DNA of 64,000 nucleotides from Aporrectodea caliginosa (Eukaryota; Annelida; Clitellata; Crassiclitellata; Lumbricidae), in the NCBI GenBank assembly GCA_020284085.1, contig JACEVL010000518.1, forward strand, positions 1 through 64,000, in the 5' to 3' direction. Position 1 is the first letter of the stretch, and every line of letters starts with the position of its first letter. The notes beneath the pieces are model-generated. The model was not told the DNA's origin and did not search any database. It worked only from the letters and a program-made list of their open reading frames with translations. Below are positions 37,301 through 50,200 of this stretch, piece after piece. The position numbers and the translations under genes were made by a program.

Positions 37301-39411
37301 ACAATTACAGCAATCCAATGGGACACACGACTTGACGTTAAAAATAGTATTCAGATCTGCGGTCCAAGGTTTTGTCGAGTTGTGGTAGAAAAAGTGCAAG
37401 TCTTGTCATATCAGTCTTCCCATTAAGGGCAGCATTTTTTTTAAACCCACAGGATCAGCATGACTCACCAGTAGTCCGTCAGCAAGGCGTGACCTCCTTT
37501 GGCTGCCATAGAGGCAATGACTATGATGTGGCCACTGTTCTTCGACAACATATGTGGAAGAAACTCCTTTACAGTCTGCAAAATTCACAATCAGTTTGAA
37601 CGCATGATAGACAAGAATCAGACCAACACAGTCTTAGAGGGGTGCTATATAAGTCCAAAGAATGAATGAACACAAGTTAAGGCAAGATAACTGGTATTAT
37701 TATTCATTAAACTATTTTTACGTGAGACTTCATTTAAACAATCTCAGAATTTATAAGATCCCTGGAGAAACTGAAAATACATCTGAAACGTCTGTCATTA
37801 CTAGTACAGGCTAGTTCCTGTGACCGCTTTTTTGGGTGCAGTAGAAATCTTGAGATTACAATTATTATTTTCAATAAATTATGTATTGTTATTACATACT
37901 ACATGTATTACTCGGAGCAATAGCTGTTACTATTACAGTACATGAATTGACTTTCCAGATTTTGCATAGAATGACGTGGAGTTTGGGACTTGGCTTTGCT
38001 TTGATGTGACCATAGATTGGTGCCTTGTGTGCACTCTAGGCCTTGTAAAGTAAAAAGTAAAGCTCTCTGATAGCAGCGTGTCTTATCAGTTTTTGTTATC
38101 AATACACAAATGTAATAATAATAATAATACTGCTGTGCCAAGTGCATTAGGCATACAGACCCAGAACTGTGCTATTGCATTGATTTCCATCGTCTTTCGG
38201 ATATCTTTCTCCTCCAAGTCGAGAATACTTTTACACATCAGAACTCCAGCGTTGTTAACAAGGATGTCGACTTCTCCGAGATCCTTGCGTACTTGCGCTG
38301 CGACTTCGGCCACCTCTTTCGTTTTGGTCACATCACACTTGTATGCCACGCTTACTCCATCGAAGTTCTTTATTAGATTTGACGTCTGTAGGCTCGTTGT
38401 CTGCAAACGTGGTACACATTAACACAAGGTTATTTATCTACTCTACGTTGGATAGAAACTCAGAAAGAACATTTTCAATTAATTCAAAATGAACTTGATC
38501 AGCAATTGTACAAAATCATGAACATCAGTTTCTGTTCATATGATGCGGATGATGATACCAATCAGAGGCGAAAATCTGTACATAACTTCGGGGGACCGAT
38601 TTTTTCATTTTTGGGGAACAGATAGGCCCCAGTCAAAACTTTGGGGGGACAGTCCCCCCAGGATTTACGCCACGGATACCAATGAGGGTTAACTGGAGTC
38701 CATTGTCCCCACTTCCTCCTGGAGCAGTCTCCCATGACAATTATGTGCTGCTGTGTTTAAGTTGGTGAAGCATACCTTTTAAAACTCTGTTAGCTATCCA
38801 GCTGTGCTGCACGTCTGCGAGGTACATGTACAAAAAGGTGATACTGTACATGTACATGTCTATTATACAGTCAGTACTGATACTTAACATACTTACATGA
38901 TACATAAAACAGGTTATCATAACAATAACAGTATTAATTAATTTCCATGGGCATTATATGGGGCCCATATGGGCTCTATCCCTGCCAGCATTTTCATGGG
39001 CACTAGATGAGACCCATGTGGGTTCTATGGGTCCACATATGAATATGGGTCTTATATGGGCTCCTGAGTAGATTCTTGAAGGAGTGCTATATAAATGCTC
39101 AGAATGAATGTGGGCAAGCTGCAGGGTAGGGGTCCTGTATGGGAATAAGGACTCCATATGGGCTTGCTGGGAGTTGTATAACCTGCAAATCAGAGACTCA
39201 CCTCATCGATGTCCCACACGGCTACCTTTGCTCCCTCCCTCGCCAGTCCAAGCGCAATCTCCCGTCCGATGCCCCTACCAGCGCCCGTAACCACAGCAAC
39301 CTTTCCTCGAATGTTCTTTGGATATTTGGGAATGAATAACTTGACGAAGGCTTCGATATTGGCGTAGAGGATGCGAAATATCAGCACCAGCACCTCGATT
39401 ATTATCTGCAT
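34249..39411 (-). CDS. SDR16C5: SDR16C-family retinol/steroid dehydrogenase (RDHE2-like), six exons, 301 aa
   Basis: Exons (minus): 39411-39202, 38400-38161, 37575-37469, 36271-36116, 34764-34651, 34327-34249; phases agree, 906 nt with stop. Residues ~1-28 form a hydrophobic N-terminal anchor ([15 protein letters not shown]). The Rossmann motif TGAGRGIG is at 42-49 and the acidic residue after beta-2 (WDID, Asp67) favours NAD(H). NNAG is at 119-122, catalytic Asn144, Ser172, and YCASK gives Tyr185/Lys189, so the tetrad is complete. The C-terminus ends [13 protein letters not shown]. Length fits the ~300-residue SDR16C/17beta-HSD11 group: endoplasmic-reticulum or lipid-droplet enzymes oxidising all-trans-retinol or steroids. 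The exact substrate cannot be read from sequence. The gene is tail-to-tail with JPT1, 508 bp between stop codons. Confidence 0.9.
34970..35650 (+). mobile_element. Non-LTR retrotransposon (RTE-type endonuclease-reverse transcriptase), C-terminal part
   Basis: With two or three frameshifts it reads [66 protein letters not shown] and [16 protein letters not shown]. These are hallmark blocks of the RT C-terminus. It lies antisense in SDR16C intron 4. Confidence 0.9.
35807..36107. mobile_element. hAT MITE (301 bp) at an SDR16C splice donor
   Basis: Ends CAGAGATGGGTAACTAATCG and ...GTGTCCATCTCTG are inverted; CTGCTAAC duplicated at 35799-35806 and 36108-36115. Interior is a run of TAATCGATTAG-type palindromes. 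Related to 50533-51043. Confidence 0.9.
36116..36271 (-). CDS. SDR16C5: SDR16C exon 4: catalytic Lys
   Basis: 156 nt, [14 protein letters not shown] to EMRDR. The donor gttagc is inside the target duplication of a hAT element that starts 9 nt into the intron. Confidence 0.9.
36630..37020 (+). mobile_element. LINE (CR1/L2-like) 3' end
   Basis: Reads [13 protein letters not shown] (frame-shifted [13 protein letters not shown]), then [15 protein letters not shown] and [17 protein letters not shown] with stop. Followed by AAGCGCGCTATAGATTTTCA and (TTGTA)-like tail, then TA-rich sequence. Confidence 0.8.
37240..37300 (+). mobile_element. Isolated LINE/SINE 3' tail
   Basis: CAGGAGTGCCTCCGATGAGT then TTGAAGCGGTGCTATATCAA, the shared tail without its body. 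Similar isolated tails: 21945-22000, 22120-22170, 39060-39110. Confidence 0.6.
37469..37575 (-). CDS. SDR16C5: SDR16C exon 3: catalytic Ser and Tyr
   Basis: 107 nt; [13 protein letters not shown] then LLTDY. The exon ends two bases into the Cys codon of YCASK; donor gtgagt. Confidence 0.9.
38161..38400 (-). CDS. SDR16C5: SDR16C exon 2: CDVT, NNAG and Asn144
   Basis: 80 codons, acceptor tttgcag, donor gtctgt; contains [15 protein letters not shown] and [10 protein letters not shown]. Confidence 0.9.
38563..38675. mobile_element. hAT-like MITE (113 bp)
   Basis: Ends CAGAGGCGAAAATC and GATTTACGCCACGG are imperfect inverts. ATACCAAT is duplicated at 38555-38562 and 38676-38683. Lies in SDR16C intron 1. 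Confidence 0.75.
38940..39170. repeat. CATATGGG / CCCATATG palindromic cluster
   Basis: Repeated GGGCCCATATGGGCTC-like words with variable spacing, interrupted by a LINE/SINE tail at 39060-39110. The same words recur at 10725-10790 and 15400-15465. Confidence 0.6.
39202..39411 (-). CDS. SDR16C5: SDR16C exon 1: membrane anchor and TGxxxGIG
   Basis: 70 codons, donor gtgagt. The ATG lies 6 nt after the end of an interspersed tail repeat (39418-39490). Confidence 0.85.
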
Positions 39412-39417
39412 CTTAAG

Positions 39418-39490
39418 AATCGTAATCTCCCCAAACTGCTAAAGAGCCACTCGAAAGCCAAGCGCAGGGCACCTGCTTATTCACGAGCGA
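39418..39490 (+). mobile_element. Interspersed tail repeat abutting the SDR16C start
   Basis: AATCGTAATCTCCCCAAACT through GCGCAGGGCACCTGCTTAT; homologous to 3440 and 15525. Confidence 0.65.
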
Positions 39491-39624
39491 TGAACCAAGG
39501 CGACCGATTTGCACACGTTGAACTGCCTACAGTTATCTGCGGCGTATCTGATACATAACCTTTAGGCAACAAACATTGAACCAACGGGACACAGGTCTAT
39601 TCATACACGATTAATTTGTCATTA

Positions 39625-39637
39625 TATATATACATAT

Positions 39638-39680
<43 letters not shown>

Positions 39681-39927
39681 GTATATACATATATTATATC
39701 GTGTGGGATTACGGATCTATGGTACGAAATTCCTGTTTCAAAAACCGTTCTATACGTGTGTGTTTGTGTACATAAATTGTAAACACCTCTGGACTATGGT
39801 ACGAAATTGGTTTCAAAAACCATTCTGTATATAGACTGTATTAAATATACACGTTTATACATACATATAAGTATATACATGTACATATATAAAATACAGA
39901 ACGTGTTATACAATTAAAATAAGCAGT

Positions 39928-39958
<31 letters not shown>

Positions 39959-39995
39959 TATATATATATATATACAGGTGTATATATATATATGG
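39625..39995. repeat. TA-rich microsatellite region
   Basis: (TA)n at 39641-39680 and 39930-39990, separated by two copies of GGTACGAAATT...TTTCAAAAACC (39719, 39798), a ~80-bp tandem duplication. Confidence 0.8.
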
Positions 39996-40199
39996 GTTAT
40001 ATTTTGGAACATGAATTTTGCACTATGGACCGTTACCCGTAAGCCTATTTCCATATCTTGCCTGGACTCTATGTACACGGATTCGTTTTGGCCGATCAAG
40101 TTTCGAACATCTAGGCCAAGCGATAAGCCTATTAGCCTACCTTTGGGTCTAGATGTGTGCCGAGCAAGTGGCCAAAAACTGTTGGCCTAGCTCTTAACC

Positions 40200-41500
40200 T
40201 TTGTGCCCGACGTTAGCGCAGCCAAATGGGTTTTGGAGACGTGCAAGGGATTAAATAGCTCGTGTACGAGCAAGGTTGCTGCGGATAAACCCACGGGCCA
40301 CGACATACACTGATGGGTGACCTATTTTTTCCATCAGCCAAATATTTTAACAAGTTCCTTCATTAAATGTTTGCCAACAGCTGGCTTTGACGTCTGGTTG
40401 CCACAGACCACATGATTAACGAGATAACAAAGCACAGTCGGCAGTGCCTTAGTCTTTTCTTCTGACTAAGTGTACATGTATTTTATAAATTAAATGTCTT
40501 GATAACTAGGTGTAGATCACTATATAGGTCAGGTGAAGCGTTAGAACTGCTGAACTGTACGTTGCACCTTAACCGCTCGATTCATGCTACCCACAATTTC
40601 GAGCCAGTGTTTCTGCCAGCCCTCCCCTCCATTGAGAAAATAACTGTTAATTTTAATTTCTAATCATCGACAAAAGAACAAATACGAAAAAGCTTAAAAT
40701 AATGTTTTTTATTACAATGACTAGAATTAACACAAATAGTCACATGCCAATGTTATTCAAATGGCCACACTCACACCACAAAACAACAATGTTACAAGGA
40801 TTTAGAATGCCAACCGTTTTCACTCTGTACAGCTCAAAAATAAGTAGCCAATATTATAAACTATAAGTAAGATGACAAACGTATATTGCCGCCACTTGAC
40901 ACAAAAATATGAGTGCAAGCACATGTATAAAACCGAAAATTTAACATTTTTACTTGCCGTGATAATTGTCATATTAAAGTGCATTACTTAACAGGTTGTT
41001 AACTGTTATAAATGTGCAACCATTTCAGTTGAAGACACTTTTAGCCAGGTCGGTGACACACACAAAACAGCGGCATATGAAAATCAATTTTCAACTCCAA
41101 CACATAATGAACTAATGCCACCTAACTCCAATTTTTCCATGTTTACTGGTTTGTCAAGACAGTGTAAAATCCTTGCATGCCTACATCTCCACTGTCCAAA
41201 ATCCTCCTGCTTTAGGCATTTTCCATAACTTATTTACAAAAAGTATGTAAGATGGTAGTCAATGCATTGTGTGAAACCATGTGTACTTCATTGTTTGTGA
41301 AAACTCTGCCAAGGTATCCTAGTACAAGTTTGTCATCATATATACTGTCATGTCTGTGTATGTCTGTATGAATGCATAAATACTCCATTAATTGAATTTG
41401 AAACCAGGAGTATGTCACAAACAGAACTTAACTGAATAAAATGAAATGCCCAATGGCAGAAAATTTTTGCACTAACAACAGGTTCATCCATAAAAACACT
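40200..41500. other. AT-rich stretch, possible CBFA2T 3' UTR end
   Basis: No coding region seen. A minus-strand AATAAA lies at about 40706, which could end a long 3' UTR of the CBFA2T gene; other minus-strand AATAAA occur near 42915. Confidence 0.3.
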
Positions 41501-41510
41501 GCATGTACAT

Positions 41511-41603
41511 GCAGTAGAACTTGTGTACATACAGTAGAACTTGTGTACATACAGTAGAACTTGTGTACATACAGTAGAACTTGTGTACATACAGTAGAAC
41601 TTG
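41511..41603. repeat. 20-bp tandem repeat, about 4.5 copies
   Basis: ACAGTAGAACTTGTGTACAT repeated almost without change. Confidence 0.9.
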
Positions 41604-41658
41604 CTAACGGATGTAATATATTTGTTCGTTATGACATTCAACATCATATGATGTGAAG

Positions 41659-42090
41659 ATGATAAAGGGATTCGGCAACCTGGCATATGAAGAAAGACTG
41701 AGGAGATGCAAGCTAACAACATTAGAGAAAAGGAGAGATAGAGGAGACTTAATAGAGACATTCAAGATAGTGACAGGAAGAGACAAGATACCAGCACAGA
41801 GGCTATTTAAATTCTCAGTTGATAAGAGAACTCGAGGACACAGATACAAGATCAATAAAGAAACAGCTGGGACAATAATGCAAAGATTCTTCAGTACAAG
41901 AGTAGTTAACAGTTGGAATAAGTTGGACGATGAAATTGTTGCTGCGGACTTGATGATGGAATTCAAGAAGAGGCTCACTAAGATTGGATATTAGGTCAAG
42001 ATGCATTGGATAAGACTTGAGAGAGTGGCTCTGACACAGATGCAAGTCTTCTGAGCCACTATAAGCCATGTTATGTTATGTTATGTTATA
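41659..42090 (+). mobile_element. Non-LTR retrotransposon 3' end with intact C-terminal frame
   Basis: One open frame reads KGFGNLAYEERLRRCKLTTL, RRDRGDLIETFKIVTGRD, RTRGHRYKINKE and FFSTRVVNSWNKLDDEIV to stop at 41992-41994. This is the typical C-terminus of a CR1-like reverse transcriptase. The 3' end is (ATGTT)4. The unbroken frame suggests a fairly young insertion. Confidence 0.85.
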
Positions 42091-43281
42091 TAGCAGAGGG
42101 TGCGTGCCTCTGAGTAGATATCTTGAAGGGCTGCTATATAAATGTTCAGTTACATTACGTTAGAACTTTACATTTGGAGGTACGAGCATAACCATAACTT
42201 TGCATTGTGACACGGTGTCCAATCACCATCATTTAAAGCAAATTCAAGCAACGTGACTACTGTTGCTTAGCTGTATCGTGGTCCCAGTTTCGTCAACATG
42301 TTAAGTTATGAAATAGAATGTAAGCATATACTTTGTTATCTGCGAGTGACCTTAAAGTGGCGGACAAAGAATACTAAACTGAAGGAAGAGGGAGAGCAGA
42401 AGGGAAGAAGATGGCAAAGTTATGCCCTTGGGTGCATGCAAACAGGTGTTTACAATAATGGAAAAACATGTGAAAATGTGTAAGAGTTGATCAGATGACA
42501 TAATTTAAAATGCAAGTAAAAGTACATGTGACCTAACACATAAAGTGCACAAACATTGCAGTCATGATATGTAAATGGAACATTCCTTACAATAATGGTA
42601 AAAATAATGATAAAATAACGTTAAAAACAATAACACTGACTTCCTTGAAAAGATCATACTCTTGAGATCATGGCGATGGTAAAATATAAAAATTGATGTT
42701 TAGCAAAATAGTCCTACAATTTGTTAATAAGTTCAACGGAATTTAGTAATTTTATTAATGCCAAAAGCAGTCGCTAGTTTAATTTCCACGCCTCTGATTC
42801 GGATTTGCCGACCTTGTGTGTGAGTATTAAGTTCTTTAAATAATAAATAAAATGGTACTTCTCAATTTTCTTCTTTTCTCTGTAATCACTTTGCATAAAT
42901 ATACGATTTCAGATTTTTTTATTGAATAGAAACTTAAACTAATTTAAAGTAACGGTAAATTTCAGTGTTTGAGTGAAAATAAGATTAATTTTTTTTATTT
43001 CCAAGAGGTCAAAAAAGAAGATTCCATTTTTGGCAGATGCTTAATCGAAGACAAAATAACTCTTGTTAGTTGTGAGATTCCCAAACCATAAATGGTAAAT
43101 TCTACCAAATATCAGTCAGTTACGGCGTTATACGAGTACAGAGAGAGAGAGACGCACAACTAAAGAGAGAGATTCAAAAGTTCCTGTCTGTTCGCAAACG
43201 CTTGTGCGTCATAAAAGTCACATGCTGTACATCACAACTTACTTGCTTACTTCTTCACAACAAGTTTTAGAATGGCAACTA

Positions 43282-43632
43282 TTAGTTCACTGTCTCACAC
43301 TTGACCACATCCAACGGGCTGCCATTTCGGGCGGTGGGGGTGCCGGCTGATCCAGCTGGTGCGCCAACCTCTCCTTCCCCCACCACGCTGCCCTGCTGAG
43401 CTTCTGAAGAAGAGAGCTGTGGGGTAGAGGGTGGACTGATGCCACATCTATCGCTTGTCATGCGTTCCAAATGGTGGCGCGCCCTGGTATTTGCGGGGGA
43501 CGAGGCCCGCATCTGGACGCAGACCTTGTGATGATGTTCCCAGTCCTTGTGTTGGCAGAATGAACCACAGTAGCGGGCCACGTTGCAACCACTACAGGTT
43601 TCACTTGCTTTACGGCCGCAGTTCCAACAAGT
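43282..43632 (-). CDS. RUNX1T1: CBFA2T last exon: MYND finger and C-terminus
   Basis: Acceptor atgtag; [16 protein letters not shown] then [18 protein letters not shown] and a Ser/Pro/Gly-rich tail ending VKCETVN, TAA. Confidence 0.97.
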   Translation of the reverse strand, partial: TCWNCGRKASETCSGCNVARYCGSFCQHKDWEHHHKVCVQMRASSPANTRARHHLERMTSDRCGISPPSTPQLSSSEAQQGSVVGEGEVGAPAGSAGTPTARNGSPLDVVKCETVN

Positions 43633-46600
43633 CTACATAAATGAAGGAAAAAGAACGAAACTTGAAAGTTACTATAAACAAACTTCTAAATTTTATAAGT
43701 GCCCACAGTCCACCAGAAATGTGAATCTGTGGCACATGATTACTTCTGAGAAGTTTCCCTCACATAGGTGCAATAAAACTGTTATTACAATTTCCATATA
43801 TCAATCACATAGATATCTATTTGTTATGCAGTAGCTCTCCAAAGCAATTTCACACCAGTTTAAAAACAAACAGAATCAGACCAAATCTATCAAATTCTTA
43901 CTGAAATTTCACTTAGAACAAAAACATTAATATAACTTTCCATTTTGCATTTAACCAGAAATCCTGTAGCTCTTAAAAAACTAACATCTTTTGACACAAA
44001 TATCATCAATGCCATAAAGTCTTTAGTCTGTGCATCTAAAATTTGATTCTAGGTACTTAAAGTGAAATACATAACTAAAATTTTCAAGCCATGTCGCCCA
44101 AACTACGCTTTTCTGCTGTTGCTAAGCATATGTTTCAAAGCTAGGACCACCCTTCTGAGAACAGTTCATATATTATGTTTGCTTGTAATTTCGACAGCAA
44201 TCATATAGCTTTGACCCTGTTCACTCTTACTCAAAGTTATCAGGCGAAATTCTTCAGCATTGCTGCCTGAACTCAAGATGCAACTTTTAAGAACTGTTAC
44301 ATACCATGTTTCAACACTTCTGTAAGGCGCCTTACAAAAGCTTCTCTAAAAAGCCTTACAGTAGCACTGGAACATGAAGTGTTTTTAAAAGTTGCATCTC
44401 AAGTAAAGTTGCAGGTGTTTTTATTCACCAACGGGAATAGTTCAGATTCCCTATCGTTCAGATAAATATTCACATATATACAAAGAAGTTATCAGATTAA
44501 ATACGATTGTGCTATAATGACCTCGGTGGATTCCTGCTGTGAGTTGAAGTTGAGAACCATTTCCTCCATGGCCTGTTTGCGAGCTTCGGCCACCGCCAGC
44601 TCCATCTTGGCTCTCTCGGCTGCCAGCAAATGACTGGCTTTTGCCTCCGACTCCGCCATAGCCTTCTGGAGTTCAAGCAACGCCTTCCTCTTCACCTCAT
44701 TCACTGCCTCTGCTAATGAAAATAACCAAACCGAAACACTGATTAACACCAACAACCAAATTTCTAGCAAAGTCAAAATGATGCAGTCACAAGATGTTCT
44801 CTCTGTAAAATGCTTCTACACAATTTAACTATCAAACTTTCAGCAGACCACTGAACTCCGCCACTGTTCGCTTTCTGACAGTGCCAGTCCCAAGCCTGGA
44901 TAAAGGAGGAGGGCAACGCTAATGGTCTTTGTTACCACACAGTGGTCGTTAAACAGTAAACAAGCAAGCAGACCACTGTACCACACATTGCCTGTCATAA
45001 ACAAGACGAGTGTGGCACACTGGTCTCATTACTATAATTATTATTACTATTATTATTACTAATTGTTGTTGTTCTTGTTGTTGTTATTATTATTATTAAT
45101 ATTATTATACACGCATTTCAGTTTTACGGTCTTTACAATCTGGGCCGTCATGGATTCACTCAATCACATGGATATGCTGCAAGAAACATTGCTGCTTTAA
45201 GTCCAATTTGAAATCGATCTACTGCTGGTGGTTGCGAATGTTTTAGATACATGGTCCATCAACAACGAATCTCCTTGAACCATATTTCCTAGTTCTCAGA
45301 GCTGGAAAGTGCATGTCCTTGAAATTAACACCAGCTGTGGAATGAAGAAATCGTCATGCATAATCCTATGTGCTAGTCCTATAAGGACACTCCCCTATTC
45401 CCTGCGTCCCAGACTGAATGACTGAATTGTCCCATGGGCAGACAACTTAATGAAGAAAACGTTTTAAAAGAATGCTTTATAATGCTTAATTTCGCGTAAA
45501 CCAAAGTGCGGTTATGCAGTTGGATAAATAGAGAATATACTTACTTATTTACTTAGATTGATGCCTGGTCATTAGATAGCAGTGATTAATGAACGCATAA
45601 TAATAATAATAATAATAATACTGATATAATATTAATAACAATAAGAGACATAACAAATAAAACCGTTGAATCCTACCGGCTCTTCTGTTCACTTCGAGTA
45701 GCGGATCGTCCGTTCGGAATGGTCCGATGTCGGCAGAACTCATCCACATTGACAGTCTGTCAGTGTTACATGGCTGCCATTGTTCACGTAATCCATTGAT
45801 AGCCGCCTTACACTTGTCAACCATTTCGACAATACAGCCCAACATCTACAACACAAAACATCGTCCTTCTTAAATTCTCTTAAAATTGAATTAACCAGAA
45901 TCACAATAAATGACTGGGGCAGGGAAATGGTTTAATGGTAACACGTTGGCACGAAGATCAGAAGGAAGCAGGTTCAATACCCACTAGCCTCATAATGTTG
46001 ACTCAGCCTTCCAATCCCTAGGGAGCAACTGTAAAATGAGCACGACAGATGAGCGCCTTGCAGGCTGCTACACAGTTAAATTCGACTCCTGTTAAACTTG
46101 TAATCATCTCTTACTACTATATCATGTAATCTTACTGCATACTTGTCAGTTTGAATTAATAAACATATATTTTTATTGAACTAATTTAAGCTGCAACACA
46201 GTTCACACTTCTTCTCCTTCTGGTACTAATAACTGAATCTTTACAAGTATTTCTTAAATTTAACTAAAAGGAACAAGTGTACCGCTAGTCAGTCAGTTGC
46301 TAAAGTCAAGCTCAATACTAGTTATTGGATATTAGAATGAAAATAATCAGAAAGCATAAATATACCTAAGAATGATAACTCTGTCTAACCCATGTTGCAG
46401 AGTTGTTTCTATCATAGATAGCAGAGCTAGAAAATATTGCTCAAACATTTGCCTTCATAGAAAACAAATGTCTTGATCAGTTTTCACATCATAGTATAAA
46501 TCATCAAAACTAAATAAGGAATTGAAATTATATTTATGGTCAGGCCTTGCACAATAGAGGACATCACATTGGCTTTGAACATTACAGGACATCTGTTACT

Positions 46601-47178
46601 GCAAGATAAAACTGGCTAACCAGATATCAGCATATGGCAGCATGTACACAACGTTCTTGATGTATGAGTCTGCACGTGTAAACATTATCGTGAAATCATA
46701 TCTCGTGACAAGCTGTTTATTTTACAGCTCTGAAATTATTATATTTTCCGTGATAAATTGCAACTGCGAACAATGACATGATGAAAATGACAATTGTTAC
46801 ATTTTCAATATGTTTAAGATCGTCATCCATCTTGTCGATGTGGCTGGAGAACTGTTCGATTCCACGCAGGTCTTTGAAAAACACACAGAAAAACAAATAT
46901 TGATTATACAATATTCCAAGTGCAAACAGAGACACTATATATATGTATATATATATATATATATACATATATACATATATAACCTATTAGGACATCAAAA
47001 AGGTATACAAGTAACATTGGATAGGGTCACAGCTATTACTACTGGAGCTCTTATTCAAGCACCTATCAGCAAACTATAAGCCCCCACCCCACCCCTAGAA
47101 GCAGATAAACTTAGCTATTTTCTAATTACAGTTTTGTGTTACCGTCACTCAAATCTCAGTAACGGAACGGTTGTCATG

Positions 47179-47219
<41 letters not shown>

Positions 47220-50200
47220 TGGAATCTACGTAGCGTCTCTTCAAGATCTCGTCATTAGTGGTGATAAATACAGGAAAATAATAAATAAATTCACAAATAA
47301 TAATAATAATAATCAATGCAATACCTAACACACTCTAAATATTACATGTTAAGAACTAGTGCTGTATGAATTTCTTAAATTACAGAAACATCAGAGTTAA
47401 CAAACTAACAATGTTGGAAAATAAACTCACAGTTAAGAAAAAAAACACAGAAATACCGTATGAAGAAATACTAACTATTGTTGCTCTGCCGACTTTTCTC
47501 ATCCGACTCCAGTTCAATCTGTTCGCGGTCGATTCTATTAATCTCCCGAAGATCTTGCACAAGGGAGACATCCTCGAACCGACACGGCTCTGATCTGCTC
47601 ATTGGAAAACCCGCATACGTTGCTGGCGCAGCCAGGCTGGCATGAGGAGTGGAGACAGGACTTCGCGTGCGTGGACGTTTGGCAGGTTGACTTGAAGTGT
47701 CAGCTGAGATGGGTTTCTCCTTTGGCCTAAAAAAAAACACTGGCCAACTGACCAATTTGATCATACCCTTAAAATACTTAATTATTATTACGCATTTATT
47801 AAGCGCCACTATCTAGTGACAATGATCAATCAACGGCACTGAGCAATTGTGAGTGAACGACTTGCTCAAGGGCCCTACATAGAAACTGTCTCAGAGCAGG
47901 AGGCTCCAACCAGTATTATTGGCATTACAACCAATCATCCCACATGTTTACTATTAAAATACTCCACAAGTTAACTACCGGTATGACTAACACAAATACT
48001 TCATAACTTTCCATAAGTTTAAAGGGGTTTAGCAGTTTGGGCGAATGGCTGTAGTGGAACTGAGTTCCTTCTTTATGATTTGTTCCCCCAATATCCAATG
48101 AGGCATGCCAAAATATTGCCATGTACGCTCAACTGTCAGTAATATTTCGGTGTTAATTTTACCATTTTATTATTATTTTATTCTTATTTTTGCTTCTCAT
48201 TTGGTTACAAACTTCTTCTGCCTTACAACTCCACACATTCAATTCACAGTTTACCCATCAATTTGGGAGTGCTATCGACACACCAAAGGGATTTTCACAC
48301 TGAAATATCTGTCAGTCAGCTCTACACTTGTTCACTAGGCAAGCCCAGGGTTTAAGGTATATCAGTTTTTAAATTCAAATTGCATGAAGCCTACATGTAA
48401 TCAGTGCAGGAACAAATAACCTGAAAGCCCTAAACAAATAAACCTTAACAATGATTTGCCTTTCTACCACCCACTCAAAACCTGTCAACCCCAAGTGTAT
48501 TTCAATCTTCAGAGGGTAACATCTGGTCTCATGGGGTAAATTTATCCTTAAGAGGAAACACTAGAGGTAACTAGTCCTGCGTGGGAGTCATCTACCTAAG
48601 AAGGACTCATAGAAAGCACATCAAACTTCAAAGGATCCATATCAATCCTACAGGGAACATTAAATATAAACATCATGTACCCGGTATACACAGTGAACAT
48701 CAAAACACAGACTGACACATCAAACCAAGGCGCACATTAAACTTTATTGGGGCAATAAATGACAGAGGAACTCATTGAACCTTATCGGGAAATACGTCTT
48801 GACATAATTCCCTTCCAAATCCAATGCAGCCCTTCCCCCAACCATCCTGCAGGTCTCACTGTACACCTGTCTCACACATGGACAGTCATACGACAGGTTG
48901 TTGCAACAGAACCACCTGTGCACCACTGTTTACAGCACACAACGCATGGGCCTACTGAGCCCCACAGCTGTTACCACTTGCTTCATAAACATGCGGTCGA
49001 ACAACACATTGTAACGCCCACACCACAAAGAATCTGAGTCACAGTCCAAGAATTAGGACAAGGCTATCAATTTTGTCCTATTTGGAGTAGACAAACACTT
49101 ACTTAATAACTGGATGTTATAGAATGAAGTAAATTTTCGCATATCAGGAGTTCGTAAACACTGATTAACCTTTCTTTTATAGTCAATTTTGTCTCATTAG
49201 GAGTAGACAAACATAAACTATTCTTTAATAGTCAATTTTGGTCTGTTAGGAGTGAACAAACACACATTAACTATTCTTTAATGAAGTCAATTTTAGCCTA
49301 TTAGGAGTGAACAAACACATATTAACTATTCTTTAATGAAGTCAATTGCATCTGTTTAAGATTTACTATGATTGATTTTTCTGTTACGCGCCTTTGTGCA
49401 AGATTCCAATTTTGTTTAGGCGCGCTATAAATAACAGTCTAATAATAATAATAATAATAATAATGTAGACCACTGGATCTCATACAGTTCACGACAATTT
49501 TCTGGATTCGACACTAGAAATGCAGTAACAACGTTACACGACAACATACTGGTAATTTAACAACTTTACATTAGAACATACTAGCAATCCAATAACAACT
49601 TTACATGGCAACATACATAATCCAGATGTATGTTCCATACTTTTTCCTTATTTGCATCGCATTACTATACCATCACATCCAACAACAAAGCAAGCATTTA
49701 CTAAGGACTTGTTCAAGGTCTCTATACACCGGCTGCTTGTGCCAAATACCTGACAATACTAACATATTTGCAATGTAAACAGCTGTGCCACAGCATGGAT
49801 GGTTCGATAAAGTATGTAAATCGGTCATGGTCAAACGATACAGCCAGATCCAGGGGACCCGCTAATAAACTATCAACTCATCGATTAGGCCCACAATTGT
49901 CAATTGCACCATGCGATTGGTATTTTATATGGTAAAGGCTTTGCAACATTAAGAATTATACTGATTGTACTATCTTAACGCATATAATATAAAAACTGAA
50001 GCAAATGCCAAGACATGTTATGCTCAAGCCCCGTGTCCAGAACTTGCGGTATGTTCACGATTGGCTCAAAGGCCGAGTGAAATGTGACCTTCCTCGGCAA
50101 TCCTCAAGGAATATGAGTTTTTTTACTAGTGAATTCAAAGCTCTTCACTTGCAGTCCACACTACAGGCACGAGTTAGACCACTCCAGAATATACAACATT

